From NCBI RefSeq assembly GCF_014194975.1, contig NZ_JACIAY010000002.1, positions 186,001-250,000 of the forward strand: a stretch of 64,000 nucleotides of DNA, read 5' to 3'. How positions within the stretch are numbered: position 1 is the first letter of the stretch; each line of letters starts with the position of its first letter. The notes under the pieces are model-generated. The model worked only from the letters and a program-made list of their open reading frames with translations. It made no database searches and was not told where the DNA came from. The position numbers and the translations under genes are program-made. Of the stretch, positions 24,143 to 32,066 are shown in pieces. The stretch is from Sphingomonas sp. BK580 (GTDB taxonomy: Bacteria > Pseudomonadota > Alphaproteobacteria > Sphingomonadales > Sphingomonadaceae).

Positions 24143-26526
24143 CGCGGCTCGTCGCGGCGCTCGCGCTGGCGCTCGCCTCGGTCACGGGCACGCCGGCGAG
24201 CGCCGAGACCAGCGATCCCCTCGTCGCGCGGGTCCAGGAGCAGATGCTGGTCGACCCGCGCGGCGCGATCACGCTGGTCGAACAGGCGCGGCGCCCGCTG
24301 GGAGCGGTGTCGACGCGCGCCGACTACATCCGCTCGGCGACGCTCAACTGGCTGGAGGCGGAGGCCTTCACCCGGATCGATCAGCCCCGTCGCGCGCTGC
24401 CGCTGCTCGCCGCGGCGCAGCGCCAGGTGGAGCGAGCGGACAGCGGCTCGCATCTGGCCGCGGACATCCTGCTGTCGCAGGGCGGCGCGCTGACCGACTC
24501 GGGGCAGATCACCGAGGCGCTCGGCGCATTGCAGCGCGCGCACGAGCGCTATGTCGCGCTGCATGACCTGCGCAGCCAAGCCAAGGCGCTGACCTACATC
24601 GCCTTGCTCTATCGTAGCGCCAACGACCATGCCACGGCGCTGCGCTACTTCTCGCAGGCCTCGGAACGCTATGCCGACGATCCGGGATTGACCGTGGCGA
24701 TCGAGAACGGTCGCGGCCAATCGCTCACCGCGCTCGGCCGCTATGCCGAGGCCGAGGCGGCGTTCCGACGCACCGTGGCGGCCGCGGCGACGCTGCGCAG
24801 CCCGCTCGCGCTCGCGCAGGCCTTCAGCGGGGTCGCGGAGGCCGAGCTGCGCCAGGGGCAGATCGAACGCGCGCGCCAGACGATCCAGCGCGGCCTGGCG
24901 CTGACCCGCAGGGACGGGGCGGAGGTGCAGCGCCCGCAGCTCGTCGCGCTCGCCGCGGAGGCCGCGTTACAGTCCGGTGACGTCGCGGAGGCACGCGTGC
25001 TCATCGGTCGCCGACTCGACGGCGTCGACCCCGAGCATACGCTGATCGTCGACCGTGACGTGCACGACATCGCCTACCGCATCTACGTCGCCAGCGGCGA
25101 TTCCGCCGCGGCGCTGACCCAGCTGCGCGCGGTCAAGCGCCTCGACGATCAGGCCACCGAGATCGCGCGCTCGAACAGCGCCGCGCTCGCCGCGGCGCGC
25201 TTCGATTACGCCAACCAGGAGCTGCGGATCGCGCGGCTCAAGGCGGCCGATCTCGCCAAGACCGTCGCGTTCGAGCGACAGACCGCGCGTACGCAGCGGC
25301 TGCTGCTCTACGGCACGGTCGCGGGCACGCTGCTGATCATCGCGCTGCTCGCGATCGGCCTCTTCACGATCCGGCGCAGCCGCAACGAGGTGCGCGCCGC
25401 GAACGCCGATCTCGCCGCCAGCAACGCCGAATTGGCCAAGGCACTCCGCGCCAAGACCGAGTTTCTCGCCACCACCAGCCACGAGATCCGAACGCCCCTC
25501 AACGGCATCCTCGGCATGACCCAGGTGATGATCGCCGACTCCACGCTCGATCCGGCGACGCGCGACCGGCTCGGCATCGTCCATGGCGCCGGCGTGACGA
25601 TGCGCGCGCTGGTGGATGATATCCTGGACGTCGCCAAGATCGAGACCGGACGAATGACGATCGAGACGGTGCCGCTCGACTTGCGCGCGGTCCTCGCTGA
25701 GTCGACCCGGCTGTGGCGCGATCCCGCACGTGCCAAAGGGCTGGCGTTCGAGGTCGACGCCGGGGACGCGCCGCACTGGATCATGGGTGACCCCGCGCGG
25801 CTGCGGCAGATCATCTTCAACCTGCTGTCCAACGCGGTGAAGTTCACGCCTGCGGGGCACGTCGCGCTGAACGTGGCGGTCGCCGGCGAGCGGCTGCGCG
25901 TGACGGTCTCGGACAGCGGCATCGGCATCGCTGCCGAGGCGCAGGAGCTCATCTTCGAGTCGTTCCGCCAGGCCGATGCGGGGACGACGCGCCAGTTCGG
26001 CGGCACCGGCCTCGGGCTGGCGATCTGTCGCAACCTGGCGCGCGCGATGGGCGGCGACGTCAGCGTGACGAGCCGGTTGGGCGAGGGCGCTACCTTCGTG
26101 CTCGACCTGCCCTATGTCGCCGCCGCTGGGATCGAGCAGGAGGTCGAGGCGGTCGCGCTCGTCGTGGTCGAGCGCAACCCGATCACCCGCGCCATGTACA
26201 AGACGTTGTTCGAGGCGCATGGTACGATCCGCTTCGTCGATGACCTCGGCGAGGCGGCGGTCGCGGCGGTGGTGCACGCCTCTCCGGAGCGCGTGCTGGT
26301 CGACGCTTCCTCGCTGGACACCGCCGCGCTGCCGGCGCAACTGGCGGCGATCGCCGCCGCGGCGCAGGGCGCGCCGGTGGCGGTGCTCGCCACCGCGGAG
26401 ATCGCGGCACGGCGAGCCGAATGGGGCGCGTCAATCACCCAGGTTATCGAGAAACCGATAGCCAAGAAAGCGTTGGTCGCGGCAGTGCTGGCGATGCCCC
26501 GCGCGACGGTGCGCGACGCGGCATGA
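24127..26526 (+). CDS. TPR-containing hybrid-like histidine kinase with pseudo-receiver
   Basis: A 799-aa sensor kinase. The GTG at 24127 gives a signal peptide (LVAALALALASVTGTPASA); it overlaps the EAL gene by 16 nt. A periplasmic TPR-type helical region (about 30-380) is followed by one membrane span (about 391-415), HisKA with His near 452 (TSHEIRTPLNGI), and HATPase (NLLSNAVKF; GIGIA; GGTGLGLAI). The last 125 residues look like a receiver but are degenerate: the acidic pair is replaced (VVVERNP), while an Asp (VLVDAS) and the Lys (IEKPI) remain. It probably signals to the receiver encoded just downstream. Confidence 0.85.
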   Translation: METRLTRLVAALALALASVTGTPASAETSDPLVARVQEQMLVDPRGAITLVEQARRPLGAVSTRADYIRSATLNWLEAEAFTRIDQPRRALPLLAAAQRQVERADSGSHLAADILLSQGGALTDSGQITEALGALQRAHERYVALHDLRSQAKALTYIALLYRSANDHATALRYFSQASERYADDPGLTVAIENGRGQSLTALGRYAEAEAAFRRTVAAAATLRSPLALAQAFSGVAEAELRQGQIERARQTIQRGLALTRRDGAEVQRPQLVALAAEAALQSGDVAEARVLIGRRLDGVDPEHTLIVDRDVHDIAYRIYVASGDSAAALTQLRAVKRLDDQATEIARSNSAALAAARFDYANQELRIARLKAADLAKTVAFERQTARTQRLLLYGTVAGTLLIIALLAIGLFTIRRSRNEVRAANADLAASNAELAKALRAKTEFLATTSHEIRTPLNGILGMTQVMIADSTLDPATRDRLGIVHGAGVTMRALVDDILDVAKIETGRMTIETVPLDLRAVLAESTRLWRDPARAKGLAFEVDAGDAPHWIMGDPARLRQIIFNLLSNAVKFTPAGHVALNVAVAGERLRVTVSDSGIGIAAEAQELIFESFRQADAGTTRQFGGTGLGLAICRNLARAMGGDVSVTSRLGEGATFVLDLPYVAAAGIEQEVEAVALVVVERNPITRAMYKTLFEAHGTIRFVDDLGEAAVAAVVHASPERVLVDASSLDTAALPAQLAAIAAAAQGAPVAVLATAEIAARRAEWGASITQVIEKPIAKKALVAAVLAMPRATVRDAA

Positions 26527-26591
26527 TGTGGTAGGATCGGTGTGAGAGAAGAAGCCGGGTCGCATTGCCGAAGCGGGAGGGGGTCGCGGAA

Positions 26592-26987
26592 GTGACGGCA
26601 TTGACGGCTCTGTTCATCGAGGACGACCGGATGAACCGGCGCGTCGTCCGCGACATGCTCGATGTCGCCGGCGTCGCCATGGTCGAGGCCGAGAGCGCCG
26701 AGCTCGGCCTCGAGCTGATCGACCGCGACGAGTTCGACGTGATCCTCGTCGATCTGCGGATGCCGGGCATGGACGGCATCACCGCGATCCGCCACATCCG
26801 TGCCCGCGGCGACGTCAAGGCGCGCCTGCCGATCATCGTCGTCACCGCCGATACCGCGGTCGACCTGCGCCAGCGTTGCCTGGAGGCGGGCGCGGACGAC
26901 GTCATCTTTAAGCCGGTGGCGATGGACGCGCTGTTCGACTCGATGGGCCGGTTGCTCGCCGAGGGCGACGACGACGAGCTGATCTGA
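26592..26987 (+). CDS. Single-domain response regulator (CheY/DivK-like)
   Basis: About 131 aa, only a receiver domain. It has the acidic pair (EDD at 10-12), phosphoacceptor Asp54 (ILVDLRMPGMDG), Thr85 and Lys107 (IFKPV). I chose the GTG at 26592 because GGGAGGGG stands 10 nt before it; a TTG at 26565 would add nine residues. With no output domain it probably shuttles phosphate or binds a target, as DivK does. It lies 65 nt after the kinase on the same strand, so the two are likely partners. Confidence 0.85.
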   Translation: MTALTALFIEDDRMNRRVVRDMLDVAGVAMVEAESAELGLELIDRDEFDVILVDLRMPGMDGITAIRHIRARGDVKARLPIIVVTADTAVDLRQRCLEAGADDVIFKPVAMDALFDSMGRLLAEGDDDELI

Positions 26988-27034
26988 GGCGGTCATCGCG
27001 GCGCGTCCGCGAAGGCGGCGGCCGATTATCGCGC

Positions 27035-27130
27035 CTCATCCTGAACTCGTCGCAGGATCCACTGGGCCGCGCGCGCCGCGACGGACGCGTGAGCGGCGGT
27101 GTGACGCCTGAACCCGGTTCGGGATGACGC
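27035..27130. repeat. Intergenic inverted repeat, family A (two-arm copy)
   Basis: The left arm at 27035-27062 (CATCCTGAACTCGT core) is paired with a diverged right arm at 27107-27130 (CCTGAACCCGGTTCGGGATG). It is the same layout as 7699-7794. It fills the 180-bp gap between the response regulator and the methyltransferase stop. Confidence 0.7.
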
Positions 27131-27167
27131 CAGGAGAGGATCTGCGCGATCGCAGTAGAGGCGCGCG

Positions 27168-28019
27168 TTACGCCTCCGACGCGCGTTGGCCATCCCCGCG
27201 CAATGCCGCTGCCAACGACGTGCTCGCGCTGCCGCGCCGTGCCGGCTTCGGCTGATCGGGCGAGGGCGCCCAGCCGGTGAGGAAGACGAGGTCGACCCGC
27301 TCGCGCACGCGGCCATCCGCGTCGGCGCGCGCGGCGAAGCCCGCGGCGGCGCGCGCCAGCGCGTCGCGGCGCAGCGGGTGGCGGTCCGCCAGCGCGTTGC
27401 TCGAACCGGTGCCGCGGAGGTCGTCGATCAGCCCGCCGAGGCCGGCATAACCGACGCTCAGCGTCTCGACGTCGGCGACCGGCAGCGCGAAGCCGGCGCG
27501 GACGAGCAGGTCTCCCGCCGAGCGCACGTCGACCAGTGGATGGAGCCGCGCCACGGCTTGCTCCTCCGCGCCGCGCAACGCCGCGCGCAGCTGCGCCAGG
27601 CTGCCCCCGCCCACGAACGCGCCGAGGAACAGGCCGTCCGGTCGAAGCGAGCGGCGCGCCAGCGCGAGCGCGCCGGGCAGGTCGTTGACCCCGTCGAGCG
27701 TGCCGGCGGCGACGACCAGGTCGAACGATCCGTCCGCGAAGGGCAGCCGGTCCTCGTCGGCCTGCACACCACCCGCGGCGCGCGCGAAGGCGAAGCCGGG
27801 GTCGAGCCGCGCGACGCGCGCGTCCGGCGGAGGGGCGTACTCGCCGCGGAAGCAGCCGAGATCCAGCACGTCGGCGAAGTCGCGCTTCACCGCATCGAGG
27901 CGGTCGGCGATGCCGTCCAGCATCGCCGCGCGTAGGAAGTCGTGCGCGGCATAGCCGGCAGCGGCACGGTCACGGTGCCGGCGTCGCGCGGCGCGGTCGA
28001 AGATCTCGGGAGGCTGCAT
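27168..28019 (-). CDS. SAM-dependent methyltransferase (BioC/NDUFAF5-like)
   Basis: A 283-aa class I methyltransferase. Motif I is VLDLGCFRGEY near residue 50, and the post-motif DGSFDLVVAAGTL is the typical acidic loop and strand of the BioC/NDUFAF5-like group, followed by LARRSLRPDGLFLGAF. The C-terminal part is Arg/Ala-rich and less conserved. It is divergent from comF with a 17-bp gap, a pairing often seen in alphaproteobacteria. The substrate is unknown; the mitochondrial relative hydroxylates an Arg in complex I. Confidence 0.82.
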   Translation of the reverse strand: MQPPEIFDRAARRRHRDRAAAGYAAHDFLRAAMLDGIADRLDAVKRDFADVLDLGCFRGEYAPPPDARVARLDPGFAFARAAGGVQADEDRLPFADGSFDLVVAAGTLDGVNDLPGALALARRSLRPDGLFLGAFVGGGSLAQLRAALRGAEEQAVARLHPLVDVRSAGDLLVRAGFALPVADVETLSVGYAGLGGLIDDLRGTGSSNALADRHPLRRDALARAAAGFAARADADGRVRERVDLVFLTGWAPSPDQPKPARRGSASTSLAAALRGDGQRASEA

Positions 28020-28036
28020 GGGTCGCCCGATCGCTT

Positions 28037-28780
28037 GTGCCCGCTCGCGGCGCCGCCCACAAGCGCGACGTGCTCACCCGGCTGATCGATCAGGTGCTGC
28101 CGCCGCGCTGCCCCGGCTGCGGTGCGATCGTCTCGGCGCAGGGCCGCTTCTGCGCCGACTGCTGGGCCACGCTCCACTTTCTCGGACCGCCCTGGTGCGA
28201 GTCGTGCCATCTCCCGCTCGTCGCCGCGCGGGGCGCCGGCGCGCGCTGCGGCGATTGCCGAGCCGCGCCGCCGCGCCATGCCGGCGTGTGCGCGGCAGTG
28301 GCCTATGGCGAGGTGGCGCGAACGCTCGCGCTGCGCCTGAAGCATGGCGGTCGCGCCGCTTACGCCGTCACCGCCGCGCGACTGATGACCCGCTGGGTAC
28401 CGGCCGGGGCGACGCTGCTGGTCCCCGTGCCGCTGCACCGCTGGCGGATGTGGTCGCGCGGCTACAATCAGGCAGCGCTGCTCGCCACCGCCGTATCGCG
28501 ACGCAGCGGCGTGGCGTGGCACCCCCGTCTGCTCGAGCGTCATCGTGCCACGCCCATGCTGCGCGAGCGCGGCGCGGGCGAGCGGCATCGCGCGGTAGCG
28601 GACGCGTTCCGTGTACCCGAGCGCCGCCGCGCGCGTCTCGCCGGGGCGCATATCGTGCTGGTCGACGACGTCTACACCAGCGGTGCCACGGCCGACGCCT
28701 GCACCGCGACGCTGCTCGCCGCGGGTGCGGCGCGGGTGACCGTGCTGGTCTGGGCGCGCGTGCTGCCGCGGACGGATTGA
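28037..28780 (+). CDS. comF: ComF family protein (phosphoribosyltransferase-like)
   Basis: A 247-aa ComF protein linked in other bacteria to DNA uptake. An N-terminal zinc-finger part has CPGCG, CADC, CESC and CGDC pairs (residues about 25-80). The phosphoribosyltransferase domain carries the PRPP loop VLVDDVYTSGAT near residue 210. The GTG at 28037 was used; a GTG at 28070 is possible. It is the first gene of a run with grxC and a DUF1178 gene. Whether this organism is transformable cannot be told. Confidence 0.85.
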   Translation: MPARGAAHKRDVLTRLIDQVLPPRCPGCGAIVSAQGRFCADCWATLHFLGPPWCESCHLPLVAARGAGARCGDCRAAPPRHAGVCAAVAYGEVARTLALRLKHGGRAAYAVTAARLMTRWVPAGATLLVPVPLHRWRMWSRGYNQAALLATAVSRRSGVAWHPRLLERHRATPMLRERGAGERHRAVADAFRVPERRRARLAGAHIVLVDDVYTSGATADACTATLLAAGAARVTVLVWARVLPRTD

Positions 28781-28811
28781 CACGGCGCGAGTGCGACCAC
28801 AACTAAGCGGC

Positions 28812-29069
28812 ATGGCACGGGTCGAGATCTACACCAAGGCGTTCTGTCCTTATTGCTCGCGCGCGATGAACCTGCTCGCGCGCAAGGGCGTGTCGGTCGA
28901 GGAGACCGATATCGGGGTGGAACGCGACAAGCGTGCCGAGATGATCGGTCGAGCGGCGGGCCGCTCGACCGTGCCGCAGATCTTCATCGACGGCATCCAC
29001 GTCGGCGGTTCCGACGACCTCGCGGCGCTGGAGCGAGCGGGCAGGCTCGACGCGATGCTCGCCGTCTGA
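28812..29069 (+). CDS. grxC: Glutaredoxin 3
   Basis: An 85-aa dithiol glutaredoxin with the CPYC active site (Cys12 and Cys15), the cis-Pro loop STVPQIFIDG and the GGSDDL glutathione-binding motif. Length is normal for GrxC. It reduces disulfides using glutathione. It lies 31 nt after comF and 7 nt before the DUF1178 gene, on the same strand. Confidence 0.95.
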   Translation: MARVEIYTKAFCPYCSRAMNLLARKGVSVEETDIGVERDKRAEMIGRAAGRSTVPQIFIDGIHVGGSDDLAALERAGRLDAMLAV

Positions 29070-29076
29070 GCGGGAC

Positions 29077-29508
29077 GTGATCGTCTTCGATCTCCGCTGT
29101 ACCCAGGCCCATGTATTCGAGGCGTGGTTCGCTTCCACCACCGCCTATGAGGAGCAGCGCGAGCGCGGCCTCGTCTCCTGTCCGACATGCGGCGACACCG
29201 TGGTGGAGAAGGCGGTGATGGCACCCAACGTCGGCGCCAAAGGCAACCGCGCGCCCGCGGTCGTGCCGCCGGGGTCGCCCGCCGAGGTGCTGCGCCAGCT
29301 CGCGTCGCGCCAGGCCGAGCTGCTGCGTCGCTCGCGCTGGGTCGGCAGCGACTTCGCCGCCGAGGCGCGCGCGCTCCACGAGGGCGAGCGGTCCGAGGGC
29401 GCGATACACGGCCAGGCGAGCGCCGCCGAGGTCAGCGAGTTGATCGAGGACGGCGTGCCGGTCGCGCCGCTGCTCTTCCCGGTCGCACCGCCCGATCAGA
29501 TCAACTGA
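29077..29508 (+). CDS. DUF1178 family protein
   Basis: A 143-aa protein of the DUF1178 family, common in alpha- and betaproteobacteria. The N terminus has a zinc-ribbon-like part (LRCTQAH near residue 8 and CPTCGD near residue 36), followed by a variable helical region, and GSDFAAEARALHEGE, which is a family mark. The start is a GTG right behind grxC. The last 8 nt overlap the end of the convergent HisKA_2 kinase gene. Function is unknown. Confidence 0.8.
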   Translation: MIVFDLRCTQAHVFEAWFASTTAYEEQRERGLVSCPTCGDTVVEKAVMAPNVGAKGNRAPAVVPPGSPAEVLRQLASRQAELLRRSRWVGSDFAAEARALHEGERSEGAIHGQASAAEVSELIEDGVPVAPLLFPVAPPDQIN

Positions 29509-30526
29509 GCGCCCCACCCGCGCGATCGGGCATGACCAGCCGGAGGGCGGTGCCGCTCGGGCGATCGCTCAAGGTGAGCGTGCCACCGATCTGGCGCGCC
29601 AACGTGCGCGACACGCGCAGCCCGAGACTGGAAGCGGCGTCGAGGGCGAAGTCGGGCGGGACTCCCTCGCCGTCGTCGGCGACCACCACCGCGATCGCGC
29701 CGGCCTCGCGGGTCACGGTCACCGCCACGCAGCCGCTCGTCCGACCGGCGAAGCCGTGCTCGACCGCGTTGGCGATGCCCTCGGCGAGGATCAGCGCGGG
29801 TGGGATCGCCACCTCGGGCGCGAGCACGATTCCCGACGCGACGCGCAAGGTGTGGCGGATCCCGGGCCTACCACCCGCTGCCATGACATCATCCACGAGC
29901 TGCGCGAGGAAGCCGTCGAGCGCGACGGGGCTGCCGTCGCTGCCGTAGAGCTGGCGCTGGATGCGCCCGATCAGCTCGAGCTTGTTCCCCGCCTCGCTGA
30001 GCGCGGCGCGGGCGACCGGATCGGTCACGTCGCGCTCATGGTGGTGGAGGACCGCGCCGACCATCTGCAGGTTGTTGGCGACGCGATGTTGCAGCTCGCG
30101 GAACAGCAGATCGCTGCGCGCCGCCAGGGCCTGGTTGCGTTCGCGCTCGGCCCGCAGTCGGCGATTGGCTCGCTGTAACCAGAGGATGAGCAGCACGTCG
30201 AGGCCGGCCGCGGCAGCGTAGAACAGCAGCGCGATCCACGTCCCGCCCTCCAACGCGAAGCTCTGGAAGGGCGGGATGAAATAGTACCAGGCGAGCAGCC
30301 CGCACAACAGCCCCGCCAGCGCGCCAGCGCCCGCGCCGAAGAGGAAGGACGAGAGGATCACCGCCGGGAAGAAGGTGATATAGGGAAAACCCGGAGGAAA
30401 CTGATCGTCGAGCGCGTGGCGCAGCCCGGCGGCCGCCAGCGAGAGCACCACCGCCCCGGCCAGGCCGAGGAGCCCGCTCCCGCTGCCATACGGCAGACGG
30501 TCTATGATGCGAGGGCGTGCCCCCAT
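29501..30526 (-). CDS. Membrane sensor histidine kinase, DUF4118 + HisKA_2
   Basis: A 341-aa kinase. The N terminus holds about four membrane helices (residues about 18-118; FFPAVILSSFLFGAGAGALAG) like the KdpD-type DUF4118 module. The kinase core begins with HisKA_2, His near 147 (RELQHRVANNLQ), then HATPase (IANAVEHGFAG; VVADDGEGVPP; SLGLRVSRTLARQ). HisKA_2 kinases in alphaproteobacteria often feed the general stress response. No partner is adjacent. It ends convergently with the DUF1178 gene (8-nt overlap). Confidence 0.85.
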   Translation of the reverse strand: MGARPRIIDRLPYGSGSGLLGLAGAVVLSLAAAGLRHALDDQFPPGFPYITFFPAVILSSFLFGAGAGALAGLLCGLLAWYYFIPPFQSFALEGGTWIALLFYAAAAGLDVLLILWLQRANRRLRAERERNQALAARSDLLFRELQHRVANNLQMVGAVLHHHERDVTDPVARAALSEAGNKLELIGRIQRQLYGSDGSPVALDGFLAQLVDDVMAAGGRPGIRHTLRVASGIVLAPEVAIPPALILAEGIANAVEHGFAGRTSGCVAVTVTREAGAIAVVVADDGEGVPPDFALDAASSLGLRVSRTLARQIGGTLTLSDRPSGTALRLVMPDRAGGALS

Positions 30527-30653
30527 CTGTCGCTTGCCCCCAAGCCCGGTTCGTACCGTCGCGGTCCTGCCTACCAGCGCCGCGGTAGCCTGTCATCGCG
30601 CGCTCACATGAGCCAGATCAAGAGCCGGGTGATCCACGTCAGTCATTTGTTTT

Positions 30654-30678
30654 TGAACGCTTATCAAACCACGACGTT
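30654..30678 (+). promoter_or_regulatory. Candidate EcfG-type promoter for the 30724 gene
   Basis: TGAAC-N16-CGTT matches the alphaproteobacterial general-stress sigma pattern GGAAC-N16/17-cGTT with one mismatch in the -35 box. It lies 46 nt upstream of the start of the small membrane protein gene, in an otherwise featureless 197-bp interval. Confidence 0.4.
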
Positions 30679-30723
30679 GACCCGCTCGCGTGCCGTACGG
30701 CGCGTGTCGCAGGAGGTCGAGTG

Positions 30724-30927
30724 ATGTCGCTCGAGACGATCAAAGGTGAGCCGCGCGGTGCCGTGACGCTGTTCGCCATCGGCGTCGTGGTGGCGCTGAT
30801 CGTGTACGCGGTGAAGTGGCATGTCGCGCCGGCGCGCGGTCCCGACAACGTGCTGGTGTTCGCGCTGGTCGGCGGCGCGATCGGCTGCGCCGCCGCCGTG
30901 GTGCGCGATTGCCGGGAGCGGGGCTGA
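30724..30927 (+). CDS. Small membrane protein, unknown function
   Basis: A 67-aa protein with two hydrophobic segments (residues about 13-32 and 42-58). The ATG at 30724 is preceded by AGGAGG at the right distance; the GTG just upstream is too close to it. The stop overlaps the next gene's start by 1 nt (TGATG). Small membrane proteins of this kind are typical targets of the alphaproteobacterial stress sigma factor, and a candidate EcfG site is upstream. No family is recognised. Confidence 0.65.
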   Translation: MSLETIKGEPRGAVTLFAIGVVVALIVYAVKWHVAPARGPDNVLVFALVGGAIGCAAAVVRDCRERG

Positions 30928-31409
30928 TGGGCGGCGAGGGCTTCCGACTCTACGGCACCGCCGATCCCGAGAACGATCAGGCACCGCCGGCGGGCGGGAT
31001 GCGCGGCGAGGGCAATGCGACGCCCGAGGACGCCGGTCAGTCACTGACCCACGAGATCACGTCCAGCGACGGGCGAACGCTCACGCTGGAGGAGCAATCC
31101 GGGGTGAGCTTCGTCGAGGCGAGCGGTCCGGCGAGTGGACGCTCGACGACGATGGAGGCGGTACGGGTGCCCGGGCCGGACTGGGGCACGCTGCTGCTCG
31201 CGGGCGCGCTCGGGTTCCTACTCGGCCAGCGTGCAGCGCGACCGCGTCGCGAGGCGACGCCCCCACGGACGACCACGCCGCCGGTGCGCGACGCCGGGCC
31301 GGAGAACATGGCCGATGTCGAGCCGCGCGGCTGGGACCTGGTCGACGAGGGGTCGGACGAGTCCTTCCCCGCGAGCGACCCGCCGTCCTACTCGACGCCG
31401 GGACGCTGA
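30927..31409 (+). CDS. Hypothetical protein with C-terminal DESFPASDPPS motif
   Basis: A 160-aa protein. The middle has one hydrophobic segment (residues about 88-103, TLLLAGALGFLLGQ); the sides are polar and Pro-rich. The C terminus has DEGSDESFPASDPPSY, a motif that recurs at the ends of small alphaproteobacterial stress-associated proteins; no role is established here. It is coupled to the previous gene (TGATG). An upstream start in the same frame would give extra unstructured residues and is less likely. Confidence 0.6.
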   Translation: MGGEGFRLYGTADPENDQAPPAGGMRGEGNATPEDAGQSLTHEITSSDGRTLTLEEQSGVSFVEASGPASGRSTTMEAVRVPGPDWGTLLLAGALGFLLGQRAARPRREATPPRTTTPPVRDAGPENMADVEPRGWDLVDEGSDESFPASDPPSYSTPGR

Positions 31410-31421
31410 GCTCGGGAGCGC

Positions 31422-32066
31422 TCACCGCCCGCCGAGTACCAGCCAATCCTGCTCCAGCGCGACGGTGAGCGCCTCATAGCCGACGACCTGGCGCCAGCGC
31501 GTGTCCAGCGGCTCGTGATGGGTCGCCGAGATCACCATCACGTCGGCGCCCGCCGCCTCGGCCGCGGCGATGCCCGCGGGCGCGTCCTCCCAGACGAGAC
31601 AGTCGCGCGCGTCGACCCCGAGCCGTTCGGCGGCGAGCAGGAAACAGTCGGGCGCCGGCTTGCCGCGCTCGACGTCGTCCGCCGTGACCATCACCGCCGG
31701 CGGGGTGACGCCCGCCGCCTTGAGGCGGACCTCGGCGAGCGAGCGCGGTGCCGACGTGACGATCGCCCAGCGCTCGGGCGGCAGTGCCGCGGTGAAACCC
31801 GCCGCGCCCGCGATCTCGACCACGTCGGCGACATCGTCGATCTCGGCCTGGAGCAGCAGCTCGAACTCGCGCTGCGGGTCGACACCGGGAGGGGCGAAGC
31901 GGCGGATCGTCTCGATCGCCTTTACGCCGTGCATCACGGCCATCAGCTCGTCGACGTCGACGCGGTGTCGCTCGGCCCAGGCGGTCCAGGCGCGGACCGC
32001 GGACGGGATCGAGTTGATCAGCGTCCCGTCCATGTCGAACAGGAAGGCGGCGTAGCGGCGCGTCAC
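31422..32066 (-). CDS. HAD family hydrolase (sugar-phosphatase-like)
   Basis: A 214-aa HAD phosphatase of the beta-phosphoglucomutase/glycerol-3-phosphatase type. Motif I is FLFDMDGTL (nucleophile Asp10), motif II is IVTSA, motif III Lys lies in RGKPAPDCF, and motif IV is [19 protein letters not shown]. The GTG start overlaps the stop of leuA (GTGA), so the phosphatase is translationally coupled to leucine synthesis. Its substrate is unknown. An open frame extending further upstream overlaps leuA and is rejected. Confidence 0.87.
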   Translation of the reverse strand: MTRRYAAFLFDMDGTLINSIPSAVRAWTAWAERHRVDVDELMAVMHGVKAIETIRRFAPPGVDPQREFELLLQAEIDDVADVVEIAGAAGFTAALPPERWAIVTSAPRSLAEVRLKAAGVTPPAVMVTADDVERGKPAPDCFLLAAERLGVDARDCLVWEDAPAGIAAAEAAGADVMVISATHHEPLDTRWRQVVGYEALTVALEQDWLVLGGR

